Source: Salinicola halimionae (GTDB taxonomy: Bacteria > Pseudomonadota > Gammaproteobacteria > Pseudomonadales > Halomonadaceae). Taken from it: 64,000 nucleotides of DNA. Location of the stretch: positions 457,267 through 521,266 of the forward strand of contig NZ_PZJQ01000005.1 of assembly GCF_003206065.1 (NCBI RefSeq), in the 5' to 3' direction. Below the pieces are notes generated by a model. That model did no database searches, was not told the origin of the DNA, and saw nothing but the letters and a program-made list of their open reading frames with translations. Below, piece after piece: positions 37,230-46,548 of the stretch (the first letter of the stretch is position 1; each line of letters opens with the position of its first letter). Position numbers and translations under genes: made by a program.

Positions 37230-37475
37230 GCGGGGCGACCCGGCGAAAAGAGAACCGCCGGGTTTATAAATCATCGATTATGCTCACCGTGAGTGAACAT
37301 AATCTTGACAACGTAAACCTCCCCTACAACACCGCTCCATCGAAACCGTTCATCGGCTTACCGATGCACCCATGCAGATGCTCGAGCGCGCTCCGGGCGA
37401 GACCCTAGCGGGCCAGCGCTTTGAAGCCACCGTGCGGAAATGGGAAGCGACGTATAGCGAGCTTGGCTTTAGCAA
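37230..37475. promoter_or_regulatory. Gap with double inverted repeat
   Basis: No gene is supported. An inverted repeat GATTATG (37276-37282) / CATAATC (37298-37304) encloses a second one, CTCAC-C-GTGAG, and is followed directly by TTGACA. This looks like a former operator-promoter, perhaps belonging to deleted genes. Confidence 0.35.
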
Positions 37476-37892
37476 CTATTCGTTATTCGAAGGATGCAAC
37501 CAGTTGGCGATAACCAACCCCGGAACGCGGTCGAACTCCCGCTCGTTATTCGTCACCACCGTTAATCCTCGGCTGCGGGCGTGGGCGGCGATCATTAAGT
37601 CGTAGGCGCCGATCGGGGTGCCAGCACGCTCCAGCCCGGCACGAACCTGTCCGAAATGGCTGGCGGCTGCTTCGTCGAAGCCCAACACTGTCAGTCGCGC
37701 GACGAAGTTCTCCACTACCGACAGGTTATGCTCCGGCTTGGCCGATTTCTCTGCACCGTAGATCAGCTCTGCGAGCGTGATCGATGAGATGCAGAGCCTG
37801 GCAGTATTGTTATTAAATATTTCGCGCAAAGATGGCGGCCGGTTCTTGATGACGTATATGCAGATGTTCGTATCCAGCAGATAGCGCAGCAT
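37476..37892 (-). CDS. vapC: VapC-type PIN ribonuclease toxin
   Basis: PIN-domain toxin of 138 residues. Acidic catalytic positions are visible: Asp7 in YLLDTNI, Glu in TLAELIYGAEK, Asp in IGAYDLMIAA and Asp in NEREFDRV. VapC toxins cut initiator tRNA or rRNA when freed from VapB. The ATG at 37892 shares its A with the TGA of vapB, so translation is coupled. Antitoxin-first order is canonical. Confidence 0.92.
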   Translation of the reverse strand: MLRYLLDTNICIYVIKNRPPSLREIFNNNTARLCISSITLAELIYGAEKSAKPEHNLSVVENFVARLTVLGFDEAAASHFGQVRAGLERAGTPIGAYDLMIAAHARSRGLTVVTNNEREFDRVPGLVIANWLHPSNNE

Positions 37893-38143
37893 CAAAAGGC
37901 CTCGCGCTTCTGGGGCTCGGGCTGATCGCGACTCTCGTTGATCTCGGCGTCCATGAAGTCGCCAGTCACCGCGTGACATTCATCGGGTTCAAAAAAATCG
38001 TCCCAGCTGGTGTCACTAGGCGTGATCAAACGGCTATTGCCGAGGGGGATGATAATGACCTCGGAGACGCCCTCGGGGAATGCTACCGCTTTTGGCAGGC
38101 GCACGGCCTGACTTTTGTTGGACAGGAACAGCTTGGCATTCAT
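37892..38143 (-). CDS. vapB: VapB-type antitoxin
   Basis: Antitoxin of 83 residues with an N-terminal AbrB/SpoVT swapped-hairpin fold: AKLFLSNKSQAVRLPKAVAFPEGV is the VapB signature (NxSQAVRLPK). The acidic C-terminal tail (DDFFEPDECHA, INESRDQPEPQ) would wrap the toxin. The ATG at 38143 follows AAGGAG. It probably represses its own operon; upstream ATG-rich DNA was inspected, but no perfect operator palindrome was found. Confidence 0.9.
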   Translation of the reverse strand: MNAKLFLSNKSQAVRLPKAVAFPEGVSEVIIIPLGNSRLITPSDTSWDDFFEPDECHAVTGDFMDAEINESRDQPEPQKREAF

Positions 38144-38444
38144 GGCAATTTCTCCTTATGTATATCCCTGGAGTATCTACCAATTGTGTGCTGACCCGGA
38201 TGGGCTGTCAAAGCGGCTATCGACGTTTGGCAGAAACCACCCGCAAACTACCGAGGAATCCTCGGCGGCTCTCGGTTGGTGGATCCTCACGAAATAGACC
38301 GTGGTCGCAACGCCCGCCCCGGCTCGAAGCGCCTTACCGTCGGCCCTGTCCTTCTGATCGCATCCGGCGCACGGTACCATGCACTCAAGTCAGCGCCTTC
38401 CCACTGGGGCTAGCGCTTCACTGCCTGCCGGGGATTTTCTCGCC
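38144..38444. other. Intergenic gap between vapB and the NYN gene
   Basis: About 300 bp between divergent genes. It contains a CCGAGGA/TCCTCGG inverted repeat near 38249-38264 but no open frame with a ribosome site and no clear promoter. I see nothing further in it. Confidence 0.4.
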
Positions 38445-38921
38445 ATGACCACCGTCGCCATCTTCGTCGACACCCAGAACGTCTACTACACCGTGCGCGA
38501 TGCCTACGGCAAACAGTTCGACTATCGCCGCTTCTGGGCGCGGGTGACGGCGGGCCGCGAAGTGGTGACCGCGCGCTGTTATGCCACCGATAAAGGCGAC
38601 ACCAAGCAGCGCGGTTTTCAGAACACGCTGAGAACGATAGGTTTCGAGGTGAAGCTGAAGCCGTTCATCCAGCGTGCGGATGGATCCGCCAAAGGCGACT
38701 GGGACGTCGGCATCACGCTCGATGCCATCGAATACGCGGTGCAGGCGGATGTGATCGTACTGGTCTCCGGCGACGGCGACTTCGACCTGCTGGCGCAGAA
38801 GATCCGCGAGGTGCATGGCAAGCGTGTCGAGGTTTACGGCGTGCCGAAGCTCACTGCCAATTCCCTCATCAAGGCTGCGAGCCAGTTCATACCGATCGAG
38901 CGCGATCTGCTGCTGGGTTGA
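38445..38921 (+). CDS. NYN domain protein (LabA/DUF88 family)
   Basis: PIN-like NYN domain protein of 158 residues. Conserved acidic residues are seen in VAIFVDTQNVYYT, GDWDVGITLDAIEY and VLVSGDGDFDLLAQKI, which form the presumed metal-dependent nuclease site. Bacterial members are thought to act on RNA, but the substrate is unknown. The ATG at 38445 is where homology begins; an upstream ATG at 38379 would add 22 unrelated residues. Confidence 0.88.
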   Translation: MTTVAIFVDTQNVYYTVRDAYGKQFDYRRFWARVTAGREVVTARCYATDKGDTKQRGFQNTLRTIGFEVKLKPFIQRADGSAKGDWDVGITLDAIEYAVQADVIVLVSGDGDFDLLAQKIREVHGKRVEVYGVPKLTANSLIKAASQFIPIERDLLLG

Positions 38922-38959
38922 GTCGCCGGGGCGGGCGATAGCCGTGGTGATCGGTGAGA

Positions 38960-39418
38960 TTAGCTAGCTTCTTCGGTGGGGCGATTGGTCATGCGATCAA
39001 GATTCGAGATAAGTCGTGTCAGTAGCATGCCCAGCTGTTCACACTCCGCTTCACTGAAGCCATCTAGCGCCTCCTGATTGCCTTCCAGGATGACCGAGGT
39101 GGCTTCCGGTAGTCGCGCTTTGGCGAGCGCGGTCAGTTCGATGCGGCTGCTACGGCCGTCTTTGGGATCGGACGTGCGGTGAATCAGCCCATCCCGTTCC
39201 ATGCGTGTCAGCATCTGCGCCATCGGCGGCTGCTCTACCTTGGCAAAACGAGCCAGATCCCGCTGCGTACTCGCGAGGTTTTTCGCTAGTGCTACAAGCA
39301 CCGGAACCTGGCCGACTCCGAAACCCAGCGGTCTGAGACGGGCAACGCTCAGGCGCGCGAACCCTCGTGCGGCGAGGCTGATCAGGTGGCCTGGCGTATC
39401 GAGAACGTTTTTCTGCAT
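38960..39418 (-). CDS. MarR family transcriptional regulator
   Basis: Winged-helix dimeric regulator of 152 residues. Core features are STQRDLARFAKVEQPPMAQMLTRM (HTH) and the wing GLIHRTSDPKDGRSSRIELT with the DxRxxR-like turn. It is divergent from a dienelactone-hydrolase gene, with an ATATG-TG-CATAT inverted repeat between them as a likely operator. It probably represses itself and the hydrolase; the inducer is unknown. Confidence 0.9.
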   Translation of the reverse strand: MQKNVLDTPGHLISLAARGFARLSVARLRPLGFGVGQVPVLVALAKNLASTQRDLARFAKVEQPPMAQMLTRMERDGLIHRTSDPKDGRSSRIELTALAKARLPEATSVILEGNQEALDGFSEAECEQLGMLLTRLISNLDRMTNRPTEEAS

Positions 39419-39446
39419 ATCGATTTTCCGTATTCTTGACTTTTAT

Positions 39447-39458
39447 ATATGTGCATAT
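39447..39458. promoter_or_regulatory. Candidate MarR operator
   Basis: Inverted repeat ATATG-TG-CATAT in an AT-rich stretch between the divergent marR-type gene and the dienelactone hydrolase gene, just downstream of TTGACT (39436-39441). Confidence 0.45.
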
Positions 39459-39523
39459 GTAGTTTATTGATTGTCGCCCGCCAAGGCCAGTAGCGGGTGC
39501 GGCCTACACCTAGGGGCATCGTC

Positions 39524-40258
39524 ATGCCACACGAGCAGATTGTTATCGTTACCCATGAAGGTGAATGTAAGACTCATATTTTCACCTCTGGAGACAAGCC
39601 GGGCGGACCCGCAGTCGTCTTTTATATGGACGCTGGCGGCATTCGCCCTGCCGTGCTTGCCATGGCCCAGCGGTTAGCCGATGCCGGTTTCGTGGTGTTG
39701 CTGCCCGATCTGTTTTATCGCTACGGCCCTTATGGGCCGTTCGATCCGCAAGAAGTGTTCAAAGGTGACGTGCGAGCGATTCTTGGGCCTCTGATGGCTA
39801 CCACAGGTATTTCGCGTTCAGTCGCCGATACTGAGGCATTCCTGACCTATCTGGACACACGAACCGATGTCCGTGGTAGCAAGGTGGGAGCGGTGGGATT
39901 TTGCATGGGGGGCGGAATGGCCATTGCCGCCGCTGGCTCGTGGCCTGATCGCTTCACTGCCGTTGCCAGCTTCCACGGTGGAAATCTAGCGACCGATGCT
40001 GTCGATAGTCCTCATATCTTTGTGGACACCCTGAAAGCCGAACTCTATATGGCTGTAGCCGAAAACGATGCCAGCTATCCGCCATCAATGGCCGAGCAAT
40101 TCGAGCACTCGCTGACAAAAGCCAAGGTGCGCTATCAAACAGAGATCTATTCAGCTGCGCATGGCTGGATGAAACCGGATTTTCCTGTTTATGACGAAGA
40201 GGCCGCCGAGTATGGATGGCAGCAGATGCTCGAGTTCTTTAGCCGTACGCTTGGATAA
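39524..40258 (+). CDS. Dienelactone hydrolase family protein
   Basis: Alpha/beta hydrolase of 244 residues. The triad is visible: Cys nucleophile in GFCMGGGMA, Asp in the NDASYPP region, and His in SAAHGWMKPD. The family hydrolyses dienelactones in chlorocatechol breakdown, but many members act on other esters or lactones. The ATG at 39524 starts the homology. It is divergent from a MarR regulator with a shared operator candidate. Confidence 0.88.
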   Translation: MPHEQIVIVTHEGECKTHIFTSGDKPGGPAVVFYMDAGGIRPAVLAMAQRLADAGFVVLLPDLFYRYGPYGPFDPQEVFKGDVRAILGPLMATTGISRSVADTEAFLTYLDTRTDVRGSKVGAVGFCMGGGMAIAAAGSWPDRFTAVASFHGGNLATDAVDSPHIFVDTLKAELYMAVAENDASYPPSMAEQFEHSLTKAKVRYQTEIYSAAHGWMKPDFPVYDEEAAEYGWQQMLEFFSRTLG

Positions 40259-40335
40259 TTGACCATCAGGTATCGGCGCAACTCAGAGCAAGAACCTGCG
40301 GCACCGACAATCTGGCCATCGCGATTCTCTCGCAC

Positions 40336-41874
40336 TTACCGATGCACCCAGTCCAGATGCTCGAACGCGCCCTGGGCGTGATCCTCACGGAACATCTCGT
40401 GATCGCGGCGCACGCGGTCGGCGGTCTCGACAGCGAACTCCACCATGTCCTCGGTGAACAGTGCCGGTGGGCCGATGGCGTCGACGATCGCGGGTTCGAT
40501 GTCGTAGTCGATCCTGCCGGATTCATCGGAAAGCGCGTGTACGCGAGCGAGCACGCGGCCGCAGATACGGGCGTAATTCTTCCATTCGCTCTTGGAGAGG
40601 TCATCGAGATCGATGTCATCACGAAACGGCGCGCGCTCTCGCGTCATGTAGCTCAACCCGTCGAATTCGACATGGCCGTAAAACACGTCGCCACGCACCA
40701 GATGCACGGCCTGGGCATCGCTGATGCGCTCGGCGAGGCTGTCCATCTCGTAGGGCGAAGGCGGCACCAGGCCGGAGAGGGCGGAGCGACGTGCCTGCTT
40801 GTATTCGATGATCAGATCGTCCGTGCCGTCGCGCTCGGGGCCTTCGATCAGCACGTAGTAGCGGTTGAGCCCCAATGAAGCGGTGCCCTGGCCTCGCCGT
40901 ATCGCCACGTCCTTCACGCGCATGCCTTTCCCTTTCAGCCCTTTCCCGTGACGTGCTTTCCCATGCTGTGCCTTGGCCCTCGTTGGCACCTCGATCCTGT
41001 TCTCCTGGATCAGCCGGTCGGTGATCTTCTGGAATTCGTCTCGACGGGAGGAGATCGGTACGAGCTTCTCGGTCGAACGAAAACGGCTTCTGCTCTCGTC
41101 GAGATAGTCATCCGTCAGCCATTCGTTGCGCTCTTCATGGGCATCCTTGAACAGCTGGCGAATGATTTTCGGTGCATTGTCGAAGCGCATCTCTCCTTCC
41201 TGTTCGTTGCCTTCAAGGGCCAGGCGCTCCATCTCCCTGATGTAGCCGTTGACGAAATGGCGCACGATCTTGACCTGGTGTTTGCGCTTGAGCTCGCCTT
41301 CGGTTTTCGCGGCAATCATGAAGCCGGTGGCGCCACGCTTGAGATCCCAGGTGAATGGCGCGTAATAGGCTTCGTCGAAATCGTTGACCGAGAAGATCGG
41401 TACGTTGTCGGCATTGGGCATGACGCCGAAGTTTTCGGGGTGAACGTCCCCCAGCGCCAGCACGGTCGGCATCCAGGCGTCGTCGCCGGCCATGTCGCGA
41501 TAGAACAGCAATGCCGTGCCACGGAAAAACGAGAACAGCGAGCTCGACAGCTTGGCGAACTTGAGATCGGCACCTTCGGCATGGGTCGCAATACGCGTCT
41601 GGTGGTCCTCGCGTAGTGTCTGGCGCACATGCTGGCGCCGCTCGAAGCCAGTCAGCGCCCGCGGACGCAGCACGAATTCGCCGGCAGCCACCGCTTCCGC
41701 CAATCGGCGAAAAGTCTTGTAGCGTGTCGCGACGACCGGGTCTGTTTTCTCGGACAAATCGCGTTCGAGTGCAGCCGCCAGTTCCGCCTTGCTCATCGAA
41801 GAACGCCCTGGGATGTCCTGCTTCTGGGCTTGCTCGTACAGCGCCTGACGCGTGGCTTCCGAATTCGTGGACAT
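40336..41874 (-). CDS. DUF2252 family protein
   Basis: Protein of 512 residues of the DUF2252 (COG4320) family, whose core resembles a kinase-like fold: ALGDVHPENFG and FSVNDFDEAYYAPFTWDLKR are the signature motifs. Function is unknown. The N-terminus has a short SAP/Rho-N-like helix pair (SMSKAELAAALER). A Lys/Gly/His-rich insert (KAQHGKARHGKGLKGKGM, about residues 325-342) interrupts the usual sequence just before VKDVAIRRGQGTASLG. The ATG at 41874 follows AAGGAG; longer in-frame extension upstream has no ribosome site. Confidence 0.85.
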   Translation of the reverse strand: MSTNSEATRQALYEQAQKQDIPGRSSMSKAELAAALERDLSEKTDPVVATRYKTFRRLAEAVAAGEFVLRPRALTGFERRQHVRQTLREDHQTRIATHAEGADLKFAKLSSSLFSFFRGTALLFYRDMAGDDAWMPTVLALGDVHPENFGVMPNADNVPIFSVNDFDEAYYAPFTWDLKRGATGFMIAAKTEGELKRKHQVKIVRHFVNGYIREMERLALEGNEQEGEMRFDNAPKIIRQLFKDAHEERNEWLTDDYLDESRSRFRSTEKLVPISSRRDEFQKITDRLIQENRIEVPTRAKAQHGKARHGKGLKGKGMRVKDVAIRRGQGTASLGLNRYYVLIEGPERDGTDDLIIEYKQARRSALSGLVPPSPYEMDSLAERISDAQAVHLVRGDVFYGHVEFDGLSYMTRERAPFRDDIDLDDLSKSEWKNYARICGRVLARVHALSDESGRIDYDIEPAIVDAIGPPALFTEDMVEFAVETADRVRRDHEMFREDHAQGAFEHLDWVHR

Positions 41875-42260
41875 GGGCACTCCTTGGCTTTTGGATCTTC
41901 GCTCGCTTGGTCCGGGGTCGCGTCGAACGGGCTCAGGATGAATGGATGTCGATGTATTCAGCATGCACGACTTCAATGAATGGTGCATGTGTTGGCCGGG
42001 GAGGTATTGATAGGGCAGTCGTGGGCTGCAGGTACATGGCCACTCGAGGAGCTTCGTGGCGCGTGGCGTCCTAATAAGAACAGAGCGGGTAGAAATCCGG
42101 TGGGCGAACGTCATGTGTGCCTGCAGGAAAAGGAATTCTATCTTTGTGCCTCGGAGGGCATTTCGCTCTGATCTTGCAACGATATAAACCTTATCTGTGG
42201 CTGAGTCATACTGCCACGGTCGGTATTCAATAGATTGACTGGCCGGCAGATAAAGGTTGA
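41875..42260. other. Gap upstream of the DUF2252 gene
   Basis: 386 bp. The minus-strand frame stays open to 42264, but the encoded sequence lacks family similarity and a ribosome site. A 63-codon plus-strand frame (41980-42171) is likewise unsupported. It presumably holds the DUF2252 promoter; none could be fixed. Confidence 0.35.
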
Positions 42261-42653
42261 TCACACATCAGGATTTGCATCTTGGAAGACAGCTTCCACG
42301 TTGTTACCGCAAGGATCGATGATGAACGCCGCGTAATAGTGCTCGTGATAATTGGGCCGGAGTCCTGGCTTGCCATTATCTTGACCGCCTGCAGCCAAAG
42401 CTGCCGCATGAAATATATTTACCTCGTGCTGGCTTCTGGCGGAAAAGGCCAGGTGGATTGGATCCCGTTTCTGAAGGGGTGCGGCCTCGATGAAGAGCTC
42501 GACGCGGTCCCGGCCGAAGCCGGCAACACCACCTTTCGGGCGTTCGGCAAAAAACTTTTGCTGAACGCCCAATGAAGCGAGCGTCGCTTGGTAGAACCTT
42601 CGCACGGTGTCGATGTCGTCTGTCCTGATGCTGATGTGGTCAAATAGGCTCAT
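42261..42653 (-). CDS. VOC family (glyoxalase-like) protein
   Basis: Single vicinal-oxygen-chelate domain protein of 130 residues. Metal-ligand positions are likely His5 (LFDHISIRT), a His in PIHLAFSA and Glu in NNVEAVFQD. It carries the HEHYYAAFIIDPCGNN end typical of glyoxalase/bleomycin-resistance-like proteins. The substrate is unknown. It is 41 bp downstream of an SDR gene on the same strand, so the two are probably co-transcribed. Confidence 0.88.
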   Translation of the reverse strand: MSLFDHISIRTDDIDTVRRFYQATLASLGVQQKFFAERPKGGVAGFGRDRVELFIEAAPLQKRDPIHLAFSARSQHEVNIFHAAALAAGGQDNGKPGLRPNYHEHYYAAFIIDPCGNNVEAVFQDANPDV

Positions 42654-42694
42654 TGCTTATCGCTCCATTGTTCGATGATTCCATTCTGAAGGCT

Positions 42695-43504
42695 TCAGGT
42701 GGTTGGAAGCATGCCGCCGTCCAACCGGATGTTGGAGCCGGTGATGTATGCCGTCCGCGGGCTGGCGAGAAACGCCACGGCGTCAGCGATTTCCGCCAAC
42801 GTGCCGACCCGGCCGACCGGGACTTGCGCGAAAAGCGGAAGCACGGCCTTTTCCACTTCTGCCCAGGATGCATCCGGTTCGATGCCTTGTTCTGCCGCGA
42901 TTTCCCGAAACCTCATGTCGAGTTTTGCGCTATGGATCATGCCGGGAGACACGGTATTCACGGTGATACCCTCGGCTGCGACGGCCTTTGCCAGCGATGC
43001 CGTCATGGCGATCATTGCCGCCTTGGCCGCAGAATAATCCGGGTTGACCGGAGGCGGCATCAGCCCCGCGAGGCTGGAAATATTGATGATCCGGCCCCAT
43101 TCCCGAGTGCGCATTTGCAGCAGGACTGCCGTCGTGACCCGCAGGGCAGCCAGCACATTGCGGTCATAGGTTGTGGTCCAGACATCTGACGCCGTCGTGC
43201 TCCAATCCGAGCCGTCGCCAGACCCGCCGGCATTGTTGACGAGTATGTCGATGGACCCTGCGGCGGACCGGGCTGCTTGAAGCAACGCAATAACCTCCGC
43301 GTCATTTGTCAAGTCTCCAGTCACGACGTGTGCTTGGCCACCCCCGGTTCGGATCTGCTCGGCCACTTCGGATGCCTTGGACTGGTCGCGGCCATGGACG
43401 ATAATCGTGGCACCTTCCCGCGCGAGCCGCTTTGCAATCGCCTCGCCTATGCCCTTGCTGCTACCGGTCACGAGGGCGACCTTTCCATTCAGATGTAAGT
43501 TCAC
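42695..43504 (-). CDS. SDR family oxidoreductase
   Basis: Short-chain dehydrogenase of 269 residues. It has the cofactor motif TGSSKGIGEAIA, NNAGG after the beta-4 strand, and the catalytic YSAAK (YxxxK) with a preceding Ser in NISSL. The GTG at 43504 is chosen because it lies directly before the NLHLNGKVALVTG start; an upstream ATG (43552) would overlap the HxlR promoter region. It is divergent from an HxlR regulator 46 bp away, the most likely controller. Confidence 0.88.
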   Translation of the reverse strand: MNLHLNGKVALVTGSSKGIGEAIAKRLAREGATIIVHGRDQSKASEVAEQIRTGGGQAHVVTGDLTNDAEVIALLQAARSAAGSIDILVNNAGGSGDGSDWSTTASDVWTTTYDRNVLAALRVTTAVLLQMRTREWGRIINISSLAGLMPPPVNPDYSAAKAAMIAMTASLAKAVAAEGITVNTVSPGMIHSAKLDMRFREIAAEQGIEPDASWAEVEKAVLPLFAQVPVGRVGTLAEIADAVAFLASPRTAYITGSNIRLDGGMLPTT

Positions 43505-43550
43505 GACTGAGCACCATAAGATAACGTGACCCGAATATAGGAGAGCTGTC

Positions 43551-43925
43551 ATGGACCCCTCAAGAAGGCACGAAAAGGTGCCTATGCCGAATGAGGTAAG
43601 AAGCGCTTGTTTAGGGCCGGATGGGGCGGTCGTTCATGTGACGCGCTGTATGCAAATGATCAGCGGACGATGGAAACTGCAGATATTGTTTCGGCTTTAT
43701 GCGGACGAGGTTCTGCGAAGCTCGCAGTTGCTGCGGGATATCCAGGGCGTTTCACAGAAAATGCTGACCCAGCATCTCCGTGAATTGGAGGAGGACCGGC
43801 TAATTGACCGAAGCGATTTCGGCAAGCAGCCACCCCGGGTCGAATACCGCCTCAATGACCGGGGGCGGGCGCTGATGCCCGTGCTGTTGGCAGCGCGGCA
43901 GTTCGCGGAAGACCACGAGGCTTAG
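43551..43925 (+). CDS. HxlR family transcriptional regulator
   Basis: Winged-helix regulator of 124 residues of the HxlR/YodB type. It has CMQMISGRWKLQILFRL at the N-terminus (with the Cys used in redox/electrophile sensing in relatives), the recognition helix QGVSQKMLTQHLRELEEDRLI and the wing PPRVEYRLNDRGRAL. The ATG at 43551 follows AGGAGAGC. It is divergent from the SDR-VOC pair and probably represses it in response to an electrophile (inference). Confidence 0.9.
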   Translation: MDPSRRHEKVPMPNEVRSACLGPDGAVVHVTRCMQMISGRWKLQILFRLYADEVLRSSQLLRDIQGVSQKMLTQHLRELEEDRLIDRSDFGKQPPRVEYRLNDRGRALMPVLLAARQFAEDHEA

Positions 43926-44182
43926 CTAATCGAATTCAGTGACGGCCTCAAGTCCGGAGGCGTATCGTCTGAGCGAATCAACTTCGAGATGTTTGGCCCC
44001 TCGGGATAAGACGGACAAATTTTAGAACGAAGCGATCTCCGACTAAAGTCATAGCCCGCTAGGCCGATTTTCCCCCGAGAGACTTGATACGCTGGGTTTC
44101 TTATCGACCCTAGCTGTTTGTCATCGCCGCCTGCGGCGAGCGTCTCTATCACCGCTCCCGAACCGAGCGTTAAGGCGAATCC

Positions 44183-45379
44183 ATGATCATTTCAGGTCCT
44201 TCCGATTACCGGCGCGCCGCCAAGCGTCGTGTTCCTCGTTTCCTGTTCGACTATCTCGATGGCGGAGCGGTGACCGAAAGCACGATGCGCGGCAACGTCG
44301 AGGCGTTACAGGCAATCCCGCTGCGTCAGCGCGTACTGCAGGGCGGCGGCACGCCTCAGCTCGAAACCGAGGTGCTCGGGAGTCGCTGGAAGATGCCCGT
44401 GGCGCTAGCGCCGGTTGGCGCCACCGGGATGTACGCCCGTCGCGGCGAGGTGCAGGCGGCGCGAGCCGCGGAGAAGGTCGGCATTCCCTACACGCTCTCC
44501 ACGGTATCGGTCTGCTCGATCGAGGAGGTGGCGCAGGCAGCCCAGGGCGAGCTGTGGTCCCAGCTCTACGTGCTCAAGGATCGTGGGTTCATGCAGAACG
44601 CGCTGGAGCGGGCCTGGGCCGCCGGCATGAAAACGCTGGTGTTCACGGTCGACATGCCGCTGCCGGGTTCGCGCTATCGTGATCGCCACTCCGGCATGTC
44701 CGGCCCGCACGCCAAACTGCGCCAGACCGCTCAGGCGTTGATGCATCCCCGCTGGGCGTTCGATGTCGCGCTCAAGGGCAAGCCGCTGTCGTTCGGCAAT
44801 ATCGAAGCGTATACCGGTCGCCAGATGAACATGGACGACTACATGGGCTTTCTGGCCAAGAACTTCGATCCCTCCATCAGTTGGAGTGAGCTGGAGTGGA
44901 TTCGGGATAGCTGGAAGGGCAACTTGATCATCAAGGGCCTGCTGGATAAGGAAGACGCGCGCGATGCGGTACGCATGGGTGCCGACGGAATCATCGTCTC
45001 CAACCACGGCGGGCGGCAGCTCGACGGCGCGATTCCGACTGCCCAGGCGTTACCGCATATCGCCGAGGCCGTCGGGGACGAACTGACGGTGCTGGCGGAT
45101 TCCGGCGTTCGCTCCGGGCTGGATGTCGTCAGGATGCTGGCCTTGGGCGCGAAAGGAGTGCTGCTCGGCCGTGCCTACGCCTACGCGCTGGCGGCCGAAG
45201 GGGAGCGCGGCGTCTCGCATCTGCTCGAACTGATCGCGGCCGACATGCGCGTGACCATGACGCTGATCGGCGCCCATTCGCCGGCCGATATCAATGCCGA
45301 CCATCTGGAATCGGTCGAGAAAGCCCTGAAGAGCGACCAGCGCCCGGCGGTCGCGGAGCCCGATAAAGCGGCGTTCTGA
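44183..45379 (+). CDS. lldD: FMN-dependent L-lactate dehydrogenase
   Basis: Membrane-associated flavoenzyme of 398 residues that oxidises L-lactate to pyruvate and passes electrons to quinone; E. coli LldD has 396. It starts [29 protein letters not shown] and has [25 protein letters not shown] and the catalytic His in [14 protein letters not shown], with the FMN phosphate loop [11 protein letters not shown]. The ATG follows AAGGCG. No LldR or permease gene is adjacent. A TCGCCGC/GCGGCGA hairpin stands about 45 bp upstream. Confidence 0.93.
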   Translation: MIISGPSDYRRAAKRRVPRFLFDYLDGGAVTESTMRGNVEALQAIPLRQRVLQGGGTPQLETEVLGSRWKMPVALAPVGATGMYARRGEVQAARAAEKVGIPYTLSTVSVCSIEEVAQAAQGELWSQLYVLKDRGFMQNALERAWAAGMKTLVFTVDMPLPGSRYRDRHSGMSGPHAKLRQTAQALMHPRWAFDVALKGKPLSFGNIEAYTGRQMNMDDYMGFLAKNFDPSISWSELEWIRDSWKGNLIIKGLLDKEDARDAVRMGADGIIVSNHGGRQLDGAIPTAQALPHIAEAVGDELTVLADSGVRSGLDVVRMLALGAKGVLLGRAYAYALAAEGERGVSHLLELIAADMRVTMTLIGAHSPADINADHLESVEKALKSDQRPAVAEPDKAAF

Positions 45380-45466
45380 CTGGCGTTTGTCGCTGCATCG
45401 TCCCCTGATAGGTTGAGGACAGCAGCTCGCTTTACGCGCCGGCTGGTTGATCATGAACCAAACGGG

Positions 45467-46486
45467 TCACGACGCTAAACGATGCTTCTTGCGACTGGCC
45501 CCCGGAGGTTGTCCGGTGACGCGCTTATAGGCGCGGCTAAAGGCTGCCTGCGAGTGATAACCGAGACGCAGCGCCACGTCTTCAATATGAAGCCTGTCTT
45601 GAGTCAGCCACTGGCCGGCTAGCTGCATTCGCAGCTCTGTGGCATAACGCAGCGGTGGCGTGCCGATGGTGGCTTGAAAACGCTCAGCGAAGACCGAACG
45701 AGAAATATGGCATTTGGCTGCCAGCTCTCCCACGCTCCAGTTGTGGGTAGGGTCCCGATGTAACGCGAGGATGCCCATAGCCAATCTGGGATCGCGCAGC
45801 GCGGCCACCAGCCCCGCGGCATTATCGCAGCCGCATTCCACCCATCCGCGGACGACCATCGTGGCCACCACGTCGGCGAGCCGGGCGAGGACACCGGCGA
45901 ACCCAACCCGTCCAGAGCAGATTTCACGTTTCATGGCGGTGAGGATAGACACGAGATCGGGATATCGCTGCCCCGTGGCATCGACCATCATCACGTCGGG
46001 CATCAGCCGGCTCAGGCCCTGCATGCCACCAAGATCGAACTCCATGCAGCCGTGAAAGAGAATCGCGCCGGGTGTTTCCTGCTGACTGGGACAGATATCG
46101 ATGGCGCCAACCGCATCACCGAGAGATGCCACCTCGAAGCTGGAGATGTCCTGAATCGCGAGATCAAGGCCGGATAGCAACTGATGTGCGGTGCCATGCG
46201 GCATCAGCACAGCATTGCCCGCTGACAGCTCATACAGCGTGCCATCTTCAGTGCGCAATAGGGCGGAGCCGACCGCGAGGAAGTAAAAATGGGCGTGGTT
46301 AGGCCTGGCTTCAAAGCTGAAACCAAATGAAGATCCTGTCTGAATGCGCCGGTACTGGACGCCTCTCAAGCGCATGCCGGTGAGCATTTCGCTGATGAGA
46401 TCGGAGGAGAGGGCAATAGGATCTGTCGTTGCCATAGTGGTAACCACCTCCGGGGTTTCGATCAAAAAGTTAGGGTTTGGTGTCAT
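45467..46486 (-). CDS. AraC family transcriptional regulator (cupin_6 type)
   Basis: Regulator of 339 residues with an N-terminal cupin-like ligand domain (about 30-210; NHAHFYFLAVGSALL) and a C-terminal double HTH (about 240-335; WSVGELAAKCHISRSVFAERF and VALRLGYHSQAAFSRAYKRVTG). Two starts are possible: ATG at 46486 (AGGA nearby) and ATG at 46435 (GGAGG about 11 bases upstream). It is divergent from an MFS exporter, which it likely controls. A GTGGT-A-ACCAC inverted repeat (46437-46447) lies at its start. Confidence 0.88.
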   Translation of the reverse strand: MTPNPNFLIETPEVVTTMATTDPIALSSDLISEMLTGMRLRGVQYRRIQTGSSFGFSFEARPNHAHFYFLAVGSALLRTEDGTLYELSAGNAVLMPHGTAHQLLSGLDLAIQDISSFEVASLGDAVGAIDICPSQQETPGAILFHGCMEFDLGGMQGLSRLMPDVMMVDATGQRYPDLVSILTAMKREICSGRVGFAGVLARLADVVATMVVRGWVECGCDNAAGLVAALRDPRLAMGILALHRDPTHNWSVGELAAKCHISRSVFAERFQATIGTPPLRYATELRMQLAGQWLTQDRLHIEDVALRLGYHSQAAFSRAYKRVTGQPPGASRKKHRLAS

Positions 46487-46548
46487 GGATCATCCTGTGC
46501 TCCGATCATAGACTGCCGCTCATCATGAACTCCAAGGGATATTCTCTG

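Noticed and set aside
41980-42171. 63-codon plus-strand frame upstream of the DUF2252 gene
   Set aside because: No ribosome site or recognisable family.
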